From Apostichopus japonicus (Eukaryota; Echinodermata; Holothuroidea; Aspidochirotida; Stichopodidae): a stretch of DNA of 64,000 bases. The translations under genes were made by a program, and so were the position numbers. The notes beneath the pieces are model-generated. The model did not search any database. It was not told the origin of the DNA and was given only the letters and a program-made list of their open reading frames with translations. Each line of letters begins with the position of its first letter. The first letter of the stretch is position 1. Positions 53,381 through 64,000 of this stretch are shown here, piece by piece. The stretch is taken from assembly GCF_037975245.1 (NCBI RefSeq), contig NC_092576.1, positions 28,821,111-28,885,110 of the forward strand. The letters are read 5' to 3'.

Positions 53381-54959
53381 TTCTAACATTGATTTGTTTG
53401 AATTCACAAAAGCAGCTATCTGGTTTAATGGAGGAACGAAGTTGAAAGCAAATACAGACGAAAGCGGAACTGTGTCTGTACCTTCATAACTAACGTTATT
53501 AAACCATAACATATAACGACAAAATACATGCTGTTTATTTCCTTTACAAACGTATCTGATAAAGATGCACTTAATTGCTGTCCGTATAAATTCGTTGGCT
53601 TCGTACCAGACGTGTGCCTTTCCGTTGATGTGGACTAAGTAACGGTTTTGTCTTTGAAAATACTGATTCATATTGATGAAGATTCAACTTTTCGTTACTC
53701 GTCGTTAGGTGAGTTTCAAAATTTTACAAAGTTGAATTGATCTTAATACGTCAAATTTCATTTATCAATCGTCCTCGTGCTGGTATGACGCTACGAACAG
53801 AAAACTGGATAGTTTTCATGATAGTGATTCCTCCGCTTGTTATTGTTATTGTGGATCTTTTTGTAGACATTACTAACGAAAGATCGAATAATAGCAACGG
53901 GAAGTAAATACATAAAAAAGGTAATAGATTTTGCTAAGAGCAGGAGTACGATTATTATTAAATTTAATGTATCTTCATTTCGAAAACAGAGTTCTAGTGA
54001 TGAAGTTTACCGCCATCGTAAGATGGAGCAACTTTATCAAGTTATTGTCTAGTAAGTGATCAAAGATGAAAAAGAACACCTCTAACACATACGTTCATAC
54101 GAATGTACCGTTACGTAGCTGTAGTTGTTGAAATAAGACTAACACAACACAATATTGAGAGAGAAAAACCTGTTAGCAAATTGTTTTCCCTTCCGAACAA
54201 CAGTATATCGGACACGATCCTTCAAGGCAACCGCGCCCGAAACAGTTTACCGCAGCAAAGAACGTTTGTGGATACAAAGCCTTTGCACCATCTAACCACA
54301 TGGTCTCAATATCTTAGAAGAGAATGGCTTAACCATCTCTGCCTTTTTAATGTCTCCTTCCCCCTCTCCTCCCCGTTCATTCTACAGCCTTTTCCTTTCT
54401 TTCCACATTCACAAGTTACGTTATATTATATTTTCTGGCTATCTATTGTAACAGGAACTGATTCAATGAAGCATTGATTCTTTATAATAGGTTTAACTAG
54501 TGGTTAAAGATAGGCTTATCTGCACAGGGAATATATAATCAAAGAGATTAAACTTAAAACAAATGTCGTACCTACTTCAAAGAAAATCACATTTGTGCTC
54601 CAAAACAATGTAATTATTTGAACTTGCCAAAAGGTTGATACACCCAACAGTATAGTATTGAACCTCATTACAACTAAAGAAAAAATCGGGAAGTGAAATA
54701 CTTTAGCTTACAATATTCATAACATTGTGATTTTAAGCAAAGAACTACAAAACAATCTTACTTGTTTCTTATTCAAACGTATGTTTAATGACAGTGCCAT
54801 CTACGTTTGAGCTTCTTATTACGTTATAACGACCATCTAAGTGAACCAACTGAGAGTAAAAGCACATATAGTTATCGAAACTCCTAGAAAAAATGAAAAC
54901 AAGTACCACGTAGACTCTTTAAATATTTCAGTTTCATATTAAATGATCTTTATTTACAG
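53381..54959. other. Upstream region of LRR-C
   Basis: Aligns with about 21390-23965. The MITE of that region is absent (empty site 54651-54660). No exon is recognised. The 124-codon open frame at 54103-54477 is not open in the paralogue. Confidence 0.55.
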
Positions 54960-55030
54960 AACAGTATGTTGCAAATGGTTCAGTGGCAAGTGAAATTGTT
55001 TCCTGGTTGTATGTGATAGCACGTGGCAAA

Positions 55031-55130
55031 ATGTGGTTCTGGCTCCTGGTAATGTCATATTGCTACGTTCATAGAACGACAATCGATGACTCCCTGCAGT
55101 ATAATCAACTAGATGTAAGAAAAGAAACGA
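55031..55130 (+). CDS. LRR-C exon 1 (coding), signal peptide
   Basis: ATG at 55031 gives [20 protein letters not shown]. The exon likely starts at 54960 after TTTACAG and ends at GTAAGTT, phase 1. VHG of LRR-B is VHR here, close to the expected cleavage site. Confidence 0.82.
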
Positions 55131-58100
55131 GTAAGTTATTCAATGCCCACTCTATAATCATGAATAGGTTAGTACAGATATTTTTGAAACGCCAGTTTTG
55201 TTTGCTATGTTTAAAGAATACATATGATTATATACATTAGTAAGTGTCTACATCAGGAAATGGCGTAAGCGTACGAATAAAAACTAAGAAGCAAAGTTTA
55301 AAAAGTATAAACTTGAGGGAAAAAAATCAGTTATTTTGTTCTATATTTTGCACGCTTCATGACACTATCGAGCAAGATATACGGATGTAGATATGTTGAT
55401 ATGGCAGCGAATTATTTAACAATAATGATACATTGTTGACAAACGTTTATCATATTATAGAATAGAAATCATGAAAATTCCCCAAACTAATGTCTTGAAT
55501 TTAATTTTATCTTCTTTATTAACTGAGCAAACTATTTATGAACATGGTAAAGACTATCTTGTTTGGAGAAAGCAAGATTCACCGTAGTTATCGAACTTTC
55601 CTGCAAAATTTATATACTTTGCTGAGAAATATTTCTTGTTTGTTTTCATGTTTTGTGTTCAACAGAACCAACCGCTTGCGGGGCCAATCATACGTGTGAC
55701 TGTCATCAAACGCTGGATACATTTTACCTCGTTGACTGTTCGTTAAGAGGTTTGAATGTAATACCCACGTTACCTCACAATGCAACGGAAATGTAAGATT
55801 AAGAACGATTATGCACGGGCCCTGTTGGTAACTAGGTATTATATAGAAATTTAGAGTAATATTAGCTCACAAATACTACAATGTCAATTTTCCGTTTATC
55901 TACATGAATGCTTAACCCATCTGTTTTCGTTTTGGTGATGTCTATAAAGAGCAGTGACAGTCAGTCACGTGCGCATACATTCAAAGGATATTGCTCCTTC
56001 CTCAAAATAAAGATTATACGTGAAATGGTTCTTTGTTGTTATTGCTGTTTTGATTTTGTTCAAACCCCAGACTGATCTCTGTAGGGATCTGATTTGGTGA
56101 CATCACCAAATCAAGGAATATAAACAGTATTTAAAGTAGTTTACTCTGCCCTGGGACATTGGTGCCGACTCCAATGTAAGGCAGGGTTCTAACTGGAAAA
56201 AGTATACGCTGTGCATTCTGAGGTACATTTAGACTATAGGTAGGTGTATAGAGGTAGCTCTTAACGTACGATTTTGCTAATAAATACTTTGTGTGAGATT
56301 GTAAAAGGTATACCTTTGTAGTAGTAGTATTATAATTCTTTCTAGACAGAAAACTGGACTTCTGTCATCCGCCCCCTTGGCTCTTCACTAATAACAATTG
56401 ATGAAGTTATTGAATACATTACATAATACCAATTGTGGCACCAGATATTTTAACAAGTAATGACTTTATCAGAAATTGCTCACATTCGTTGGGAATTAAT
56501 TTATGCTTTTGATATTTTATTACTGACAGAAATATATCAAGAAACATGATTACTGGCATACCACCTGAAACGTTCCAATGGACAGTCAACATGACATCTA
56601 TGTACGCAATCAGAGAGTAAACCTTGCATTATATTGCTTGATGTTACTTTGATTTTTACCATAAATTACAATAATCTTTAATATGAAGGAGATTAAACAT
56701 GATTTCAAGATATAATAATACAAATTCGAAATGTGATACGTTTTCACTTCTTCCGAAGTTTCCTTAGGCTACTTGAAGTCAATGAAGGTAATGAAACCCA
56801 TGAAGCTTTTGTTCTGTATACTTTCAGAATTTTTACAAGGAACCGAATAATAGCGATTCCAAGTGGATTATTTTCAAGTCTGAACAATATTGAAAACGTG
56901 TAAGTTTTTTAAAGTTTAATTCCCTTTGAAATCTTTGTTTAAAATCAGAGGCAACATTTTACTTTACGAAACGTTCAACAAGGTCAGAATATAAAGTAGA
57001 ACATTGGCTAAAGTTGAAATGAAGTTTCTATTTCAAGCAACATTCTGTTGTAACGTGTCCGTGTATATATTGTTTTCTAATTAATTTGTAAGTAAGGAAT
57101 AGAAAAAAGATGTTCTAGTCATCGGGGTCCAACTATATTATATACGCTGTCTGCACAATATTCCTCCCCGTCTGACCTATTTAACTTGATCTGGCCTTTT
57201 CTTTGCGATTTCACGTTCGATTTAGCCATGGTAATTCTGCACGGTGTAGTAACCATCAGATATGACATTGCATGGTCACGCAAGTCCATGGGAATTCCCT
57301 GTTCTGTACCGTGCTGTAATATATTCATAGATCACGTACAAGTATAATAGCAGCCCATATGTACTCCCAACATTTGCTATGTCCGTCTTGTAAGTTCTTG
57401 TTTGTGTACTCCAGCAAAAGCTAACTCGTTTGGTCAAAAAGTCGTAATGCAATATACACAAAAATAGAATGTGTAATCTAAGTAAAGCAATACTGAAAGA
57501 GTAAAAACAAAAACAAACAAACAACCGTAAAGAACTACCACCACTTAAAAAAGAGCTGAAGGCAAGAACATGCATGTGAACCCTGCCATGTGTCCGACCT
57601 TCATCACACACAATATCACAAGCCGTGATTTTGTGAAATCACTGAATTGATTTATACATTTCTTATACCATTTTCTCTTAACAGAGCTTTTTCTATCAAC
57701 GGGATTGCTACCATTCCGGTTGATTTACTCGAATCTAAAGTAAACCTGCAGACAGTGTATGTTTTCTTATTTACTCAGTTTCGCGAACAATCCTTAAAGC
57801 TTCTCTAAATGACAAGTTCACCGTCGTTATCTCCAGATGTCGTTGAGAATCGTTACTTATTATTTAAGAAATACGATTCTCTAGAAGTTCCTTTTTTCTG
57901 TAATATATTTCCGTAGCTTAGCTTACATATAGGAAATATGTTTTTCTACAAGTTCCCTTTTTTATCTATTTTCAAGCTTAGCTTGCAGATAAACTAGTCT
58001 TGTCCAGTAAATATCTGGTTATCAGATCATACAATCGATTCTAGTGTGCATGAATGTAATGCAATTTTTGTGTACATACAATGTCTGAGCACATGTGTTG

Positions 58101-61100
58101 CCTTGTAAACAAAGCAAATACAAAACTAATCATTGAATTTGTTTCACTTTCAATTTGCTTTAACGAGACAGCCCGTAAATGGCTCTTATAACACACGCCA
58201 TACATTAAAACCTGCATTTTGGGGGGTTAATTTACAGCGACTTTTCAAGAAACCGCATCAAAGAAATTCCAACGGGGTGTCTCTCGTCTGCATTTGATAT
58301 AAGAACCATGCAAGTACCACATATTGCAATCATTAAAGTTTCTTTCATTTCAACATGAACTAATTTTTGAAAACATGATAAATTTTTAACTATCTCACAT
58401 TAATTACACTTTGTTTGTTAATTCTTTACTACTTACGAGAAGTATGATTGGTGCCATCCGATATCGATTTACTATCTTGCAAGAATCAAGAACTGTTTTT
58501 AAGAAGCATGTTAATATGATGGTATCCATACATAAGTATTTGTTGGGGATGGAACTGAAATGTTCTCGGAATGGGATAGAAAGACTTCTTAATTGTTGGC
58601 ATATAGTATTTAAAAAACTATTGAACAATGATTTTTGTTTGCTACAGTAATATATTTTATACAGGAAACAATCAATCAAGGTCAGCTTTTGTATTTAATT
58701 TGACTCAATTGATGGATTGAACCCCACGTCAAAAAGATTCAAAAATTATATTTACTTCTCTACAGAGATTTTGCCCAAAACAGAATATCTCACTTTCCCT
58801 TTGATCTGACTGAAAACAAGACTAAACTTCAGACTTTGTAAGTATCATAGATGACGGTAAATAATATTAATACATATTAATTGTTCAATATTGTTTTTCA
58901 AATTAACACAGTGCAAGCCTAGCATGTAATATACTGTTAAATAATGTATGAAGGCACAAATGTCAAAGTATGGTTGAGTTCAATCATCAAGCTATATTGC
59001 TGACAATTATTCCTAAGATGACTTATGCCTGCTTGGCAGATGTTGTTCCATCTGAGCCATACTACATTGCAAAATGATATTGCTATGTGGCATCTACGGT
59101 TCAACAAAATTTAAGTGACAGTTTGGAACAAATGACATTAAACCTATTGTTTGCCTTCATATTGAGAATGCATGTACCGTTTATTATCATATATGTCATG
59201 TAGTTTACATCATAATTTACATCATAAAAAAATGTTTAGCGGAAATTTACCTGAAGTTAGAAACTCCATCGTGCAGGAACATTACCGTATGCTAAAAATG
59301 AATGCAATTCAACCAACAATTACCAGGTTGATTGTTTCTAGAGTTGTTCTCTGCTTAAGTTTTACATTTCAAGCGTCCAGAGGACGAGTATTTACACTTA
59401 AAAGAACGCCTTGGTGAAGTAATCCTGGTTACCGCAAAGTGACACTATTTGGGTTAAAAATCAAGCAGCCAACCCGCATCCTGGTTAGCCGGCTGTCAAT
59501 ATAATATATCACTTGCTAACTTGTAACTACATTCCTGGTTGAATTCAGTGACGTAATCGACATGCTAAATTTGAAGTTATTTTAACATTAAGCTCAATGT
59601 CGTAAACCTTTACATCAGTCTAGAAAGAATGGATGCGTTGGTCAAAGAAAACTTAACAGAATAGAAGCTTATATCACTGAATATTATATTTAAACGTTTG
59701 TTTTGATGATTGTGATGTAGAAAGGCCTGACCTAATTTCATTGAAATATTAAAGTACGTGTCATTGCCTTAACATAAATTGGGCTAACACTAGTATCAGG
59801 GCGAGGTTCAAGGTTAGGGTAGGTGTAACGTTACCAATGTATAAACCTACCTGATGCTAGCCGTCGAACAGAGCTGTGCATTACTTCACATTAATGAAAA
59901 GTCCTGTTCGAAGGCTAACGTTATGGCCTTGCTTAGGCTAAGCCTTCAATAAACCGGTTGTCATGAATTTTACCGTCCTCTGAATTACTGCCCTAAAAAT
60001 GAGCGAACCGCCTTTAAAAAAGTTCTTTTTGTGTGTTTATGCAAAGTTTTATGATAGAAATTTAACCTAGACTATCCCGTTGGCAACCTTTGTCAGTTTT
60101 TGTATTTGCAAAGCCTGACACTAGGCTAGGCCTGCTAGTACTAACTGCTACGCATATGATAACGTTAGGCCCAACTGCTACTAAGTTAGGCTAGGCCTAT
60201 TTGTTATGCCTCCAACATAAATCTGTTTTTGTTTATGTAGGCACTGTCCTTGGTGTAAGTCGTTTCAGACTGTAGCCTAGGCTGACTTTAGGCAAATTTA
60301 CAGTTTTAAGCCTAGGTTTGCAATGAATTTCAATGAGCTTACCTTCTTTGATATACAAGTTCTGTTGCATTTGTTTGCAAACAAATTGGAAAAGTTTTAG
60401 GAGAAAGTGTTATGTTTAGCCACTTTTTCTGTTGGTTGAAGGTTGGTACCAACATGCCGAAATACTTGGAGGGACTTGAAAATTGTCAGCTTTTTGTCTT
60501 AATAATGAGTGATCGGGATGGTGCCCATCCCATTTTCGTTGTGGTGGATTGACATTGATTAGAGCAGCATACCCTTTTAAAGGCTCTTGGGTTTGCTTCA
60601 AGTTATTCTATGTCTTAGAACTGAACTATCTGTGTCAATGTGTGAAGTTACGCGGGAGTTCGTTCAGAAGGTACTTTACGGACTGGATAAGAAAGGTCAA
60701 GTCCAAACACCATCTGCCGTTATTGCAACAGGGCTGCATTTAAAGCAGCAGTGGATGACGGATGCAGAAAGCGTGAAAGTGAAGCAATGAATAGTGAAGA
60801 CTACTGCCTGTAGTCCCACAATGCAGTGAAATTGAGTAATTTTTGCATACATCAAGTGCATTTGTAACTTAGAGAAAGAACCCTTGTTGTAGAGCAATAG
60901 GAAGTGTTAGGAACTAGCAGGAGTGGAACAAGTATACAGTTATAAAGCTAGTGTTTTATGATCAGTTAATTGTGAACACTTTCAGTGGCTGATCTAGGAT
61001 TTCCTGAAGTGGCTCAAGAGACAAATATGGCCACATTCGGAATTATCAGTACATTTCCATACAATGAAAGTATGGTATGTATTTCAAAACTTTTGTTTTC

Positions 61101-63393
61101 GTCTCTCAAAAAAGACGCTGGATCACCCATCGAATCCCAACCCCATAATCAGCGCCTGCCTTAAGACCCTGTGTCTTATGTATGAATTAAGCTTTTGGCT
61201 TTCAAAAGTATGTTTGAACAAGTTTTGAAATTGTTTAATAAAAGTTTCAGAGAACAATAATTTGTCTTCTTTTTCTTTTATAACCTCACTGATAATTAGT
61301 AATTCCACCAGACAAGCAGAAGTGATAACAACTGTAATTGATACATGTTGGGTATGCAGGCGGTAAATTTGCAGTTGCATACATGTTATGTAGCATGTCA
61401 GCTTTGTAATTAATAGAATGACTTTAGGTAAACTCTTTGACTTTAAGTGTGAATATAACAGAAAATTTAAATTAAACCCCTTTTATCTGAAGATTAATGT
61501 GACACTCCTTGACCTTGTTCATATGTCTTTCTATTTAACATAGTCGCTATAATCACAGCGACCATACAGTAGTTTTACAGGAAAATACACTAATATTTTA
61601 AGAAGAAAATGTTTCAATTAAATTTATAGACTGTATATTTGCTCTTAAATTTATAAATTGTATATATACTCCGAATATTATGTTAAATAATCGTCAAACT
61701 CAAGTAATTTTACAGACAACGAACCCATTTATTGTAAGGAACAAGGAAATGTAACATTTAAGACATATTTACCTAGGAGATACAGCAACATAACAGTAAC
61801 CATATAGTTATTTGCAGGAAAAAAGACATATTGCAAGGAAAAAAATGTATAAATAATGTTTTCAGATTGTTTAATTTACATAAAATATAGTAAATAATGA
61901 CGGTCGTCATACAGTTATTTTACGGACAATTGCATTTATAATGCTTGTTAAAAACTGTATAAATAACATTTTTAGACGGTATTTTTTGCCTAGATTATCT
62001 ACTGTTCGAAATTACAGACATTTCCTGGAAACTTTATTGCAAGAAAAATTCTGGCTTTTAACATATATTTTCATCGGTGTAATATGAATATACGTATTGC
62101 TTTTTTTGTGTGTTCTTACAATTTATGAGCAAATTTGTTGCCTATAAACAAAGTAAATAAAACTATTATAATGAAAATTGTTGACTTTAAATTCGCATTA
62201 ACGAAACAGCCAGACAATGGCACTAGTTACACACGCCAGACATTGAAACCTACATACTTTTGTTAATTTACAGAGACATTTCAAGAAACTTCATCGAAGA
62301 AATTCCAATGGGGTGTCTCTCGTCTGCATTAGATATAAAAACCATGCAAGTACCACATATTGCATTCTTTATTTTGTTGTCATTTCAATAGGGACTGAGT
62401 TTTAAAACATGATAATTGTTTAATAACTACACTTTGTCTGTTAATTCTTTCTTGACTTACGAAAAGTATGATGGATGTCATCTAATATCGATTTACTATC
62501 TTGAAAGTACCTCGAACTTAGTTCTTACAAAGCATGCTAATATTTTGATATATATACATAAATACGTTTATTTATACAAGTTGAAAGTATATATAGACTT
62601 TCAACTTCCTCGAATTACTTATTATTTTATCTTAGAGCGAGATTAAAATTAGTATATTGCATGTATGTATGTATGTTCGTACGTATTATTTTAGATCCTC
62701 CTGCAAGCAGGAACTCGCGAAGAAGCCATCAGTGGCTTATGAAAGCCGCAAGCTGACAGAAGTCAGTCTCTTAGATTCATATTTAACGTCCATGATTATG
62801 AATTGTCAACAACTCTGTAACGGTACGACATACAATAATCTCGGAGTGACTCGAACTGGGGGGGGGGGGACCTTGTGATTGGAAGGCATGCGGCGTTATC
62901 TCCCGAGCTAACACTCCTAGCTCACACTACTTTGGACCTAACACTCCATATAAACGGGACTAACTTCCGATTAGCGGGTTTTGTTTCAATGTTTATTAAT
63001 ATTTCAGTATCCATAAATGAAACATGAAAAGAGAAAACTCAGATATCATCATTACATAAATTTAATTCGATATAACCCTTATCACATTTTTTTTATGGAA
63101 CTGAAATGTTCTCGTAATGGGATAAAAAGACGTTTTAATTGATGGCTTATAGTAATTAGAAAACTATTGAACAATGACTTTTTTTTGCTACAGTATTATT
63201 ATTATTATTTTTTGTATAGGATACTATCAATTACGGTCAGCTTTTGGATTTAATTTGACTCAATTGATAGATTCAATCCCACGTCACAAAAGATTCAAAG
63301 ATTATATTCACTTCTCTACAGAGATTTTTCAAGAAACAAAATATCTCACATTCCCTCTGATCTGACTGAAAACAAGACTAATCTTGAGAATTT
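55031..63393 (+). CDS. LRR-C: LRR receptor-like gene, 5' part
   Basis: Exons 55031-55130, 55666-55792, 56530-56601, 56828-56899, 57685-57756, 58238-58309, 58766-58837, 62274-62345 and 63322-63393 join in frame (243 full codons visible). They encode a signal peptide, an LRRNT cap and seven LRRs. The last two exons duplicate the LRR4-LRR5 pair, so LRR-C has a longer array than LRR-B at this point. No stop or frameshift is seen. The remaining LRRs and the membrane domain must lie past 64000, if they exist. Confidence 0.82.
55666..55792 (+). CDS. LRR-C exon 2, LRRNT cap
   Basis: 127 nt between ...TTCAACAG and GTAAGAT, phase 1 to 2. Cysteine pattern [21 protein letters not shown], as in LRR-B. 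Confidence 0.87.
56090..56113. repeat. Perfect short palindrome
   Basis: TGATTTGGTGA, 2-nt spacer, TCACCAAATCA in a stretch of the LRRNT-LRR1 intron that LRR-B lacks. It may be part of a small inserted element. Confidence 0.6.
56530..56601 (+). CDS. LRR-C exon, LRR1
   Basis: 72 nt after ...CTGACAG, phase 2-2, core NISRNMITGIPPETF. Weak GTACGC donor, as in LRR-B. Confidence 0.82.
56828..56899 (+). CDS. LRR-C exon, LRR2
   Basis: 72 nt between ...CTTTCAG and GTAAGTT, phase 2-2. Core IFTRNRIIAIPSGLF. Confidence 0.84.
57685..57756 (+). CDS. LRR-C exon, LRR3
   Basis: 72 nt between ...CTTAACAG and GTATGTT, phase 2-2. Core AFSINGIATIPVDLL. Confidence 0.84.
58238..58309 (+). CDS. LRR-C exon, LRR4 (GC donor)
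   Basis: 72 nt after ...ATTTACAG, phase 2-2, donor GCAAGT. Core DFSRNRIKEIPTGCL. Confidence 0.83.
58766..58837 (+). CDS. LRR-C exon, LRR5
   Basis: 72 nt between ...CTCTACAG and GTAAGTA, phase 2-2. Core DFAQNRISHFPFDLT. It is more diverged from LRR-B LRR5 than the downstream duplicate. Confidence 0.83.
59190..62104. other. Spacer between the two LRR4-LRR5 copies in LRR-C
   Basis: About 2.9 kb with no match to LRR-B introns. It has a region with TAGGCCTAGGC- and TAACGTTA-type motifs (59.8-60.3 kb), a short open stretch at 60587-60787 and an AT-rich part (61.5-62.0 kb) with repeated TTTTACAG/TTTACGG motifs. It is probably inserted repetitive DNA. No terminal repeats were found. Confidence 0.5.
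60635..60787 (+). CDS. Unrecognised short open stretch
   Basis: About 50 codons, SMCEVTREFVQKVLYGLDKK... to ...DAESVKVKQ-stop at 60788-60790. The composition is protein-like (charged, mixed), unlike the flanking AT-rich DNA. It could be the last exon of a transposon or host gene, but no upstream exon was found and the family is unknown. Confidence 0.2.
62274..62345 (+). CDS. LRR-C exon, duplicated LRR4 (GC donor)
   Basis: 72 nt after ...TTTACAG, phase 2-2, donor GCAAGT. Core DISRNFIEEIPMGCL. It shares GCLSSA with 58238-58309, which LRR-B lacks, so the copy was made within the LRR-C lineage. Confidence 0.83.
62650..62935 (-). mobile_element. Second type of tRNA-derived SINE
   Basis: The complement of 62843-62918 folds like a tRNA: GGAGTGTTAGCTCGGGAGAT start, CAGTTCGAGTC T-arm, CACTCC end, with a run of Cs inserted before the T-arm. 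A non-tRNA body follows. Absent from the matching introns of LRR-B and of the first LRR-C copy. Its tRNA head differs from that of the SINE at 3225-3560. Confidence 0.65.
63322..63393 (+). CDS. LRR-C exon, duplicated LRR5
   Basis: 72 nt between ...CTCTACAG and GTAAGTA, phase 2-2. Core [15 protein letters not shown], closer to LRR-B LRR5 than the upstream LRR-C copy is. Confidence 0.84.
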
Positions 63394-64000
63394 GTAAGTA
63401 TCATTGATGACGATAAATATTATTAACAAATATTAAGGGACGTTACAGCTATTACTAGGTAGGTCATTTGCGTAGGGTTGCATATGTTCCATATTGTATT
63501 TTAAATTAAGACAGTGTAAGCCTAGCATGTAATCTACTGTTAAATGGTGTATGAAGGCACAAATATCATAGCATGGTTGAGTTCAAACAGAAGACTATTT
63601 TTTGCCAAATTATTTCTAAGATGACTTACGCCTGCTTGGTAGATGTTGTTACATGTGATGCATAGCCTACTACATTTGAAAAAAATGATATTGATATGAG
63701 GCATCTCCGGATCAATTAAAGTTAAGTGACCGTTTCTAACAAATTGCATAAAACCTATTGTTTTGCTTTCATGTTGAGAATGCATGTAAAGTATGTAATA
63801 TTACAGCTTGATAGCTTTAAGCTAAAAATACCTTAAATAAATAAAGCCTGTCGGGCTCTATTTCAGTATAATTCCCTAGACTTGGGTTCACTGGATATAG
63901 TTTTGGCATAGTTCTGCCAATAGTAGTTATGTTACTATTACTATATAGATTTGATTTTTTTTATTGGGGGTTAGGGGAATCTGTCATTAGTTGGTACAAT
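63394..64000 (+). other. LRR-C intron running off the window
   Basis: Aligns with the LRR5-LRR6 intron of LRR-B (28666 onward). No exon is seen before the window ends. Confidence 0.6.

Noticed and set aside
54103-54477. 124-codon + strand open frame upstream of LRR-C
   Set aside because: Not open in the paralogous region near 22.65-22.9 kb, low-complexity S/F/P end, no known motif.

Overview
Eukaryotic (metazoan) genomic DNA, AT-rich, with coding sequence split into many short exons by GT-AG introns. It has abundant microsatellites, tRNA-derived SINEs, a LINE tail and TIR elements. The repeat flavour and the LRR/cysteine-rich/multi-pass membrane proteins suggest a marine invertebrate deuterostome, possibly an echinoderm such as a sea cucumber. 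That placement is inference, not shown by the sequence.

The window holds a head-to-tail tandem array of three paralogous genes, all on the + strand, called LRR-A, LRR-B and LRR-C here. Each encodes, or would encode, a cell-surface protein with this order: signal peptide, cysteine-rich LRRNT cap, a long run of leucine-rich repeats, a short GCC2/GCC3-like cysteine-rich segment, then a multi-pass membrane domain with about 8-10 hydrophobic segments. Nearly every LRR is encoded by its own 72-nt exon in phase 2-2, so modules can be lost, duplicated or skipped without breaking frame.

Layout: 1-10433 is the 3' part of LRR-A (from LRR17-equivalent to the stop). 10434-23965 is intergenic and holds a 5.8 kb block (about 14.78-20.57 kb) missing from the paralogous spacer, inside which lies a 4.8 kb TIR element. 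24044-47757 is LRR-B, the only gene with both ends in view; it has one LRR exon broken by a 5-nt deletion. 47758-54959 is the second spacer, with a rearranged block (about 51.56-53.38 kb) carrying an inverted copy of the signal-peptide exon and dead LRR fragments. 55031-63393 is the 5' part of LRR-C, which has internally duplicated its LRR4-LRR5 pair and continues beyond the window.

Positions 1 to about 14.77 kb align with about 36.52-50.90 kb, and about 20.57-28.7 kb with about 50.90-58.84 kb. The array therefore arose by segmental duplication, and comparing copies dates several insertions (SINE, LINE tail, MITE, hairpin element) as later than the duplication. The paralogues differ mainly in LRR content; the membrane module keeps identical exon lengths (182, 1604, 127 and 77 nt). 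This pattern fits an evolving ligand-binding ectodomain on a constrained membrane part, such as a receptor family. Function is not shown.
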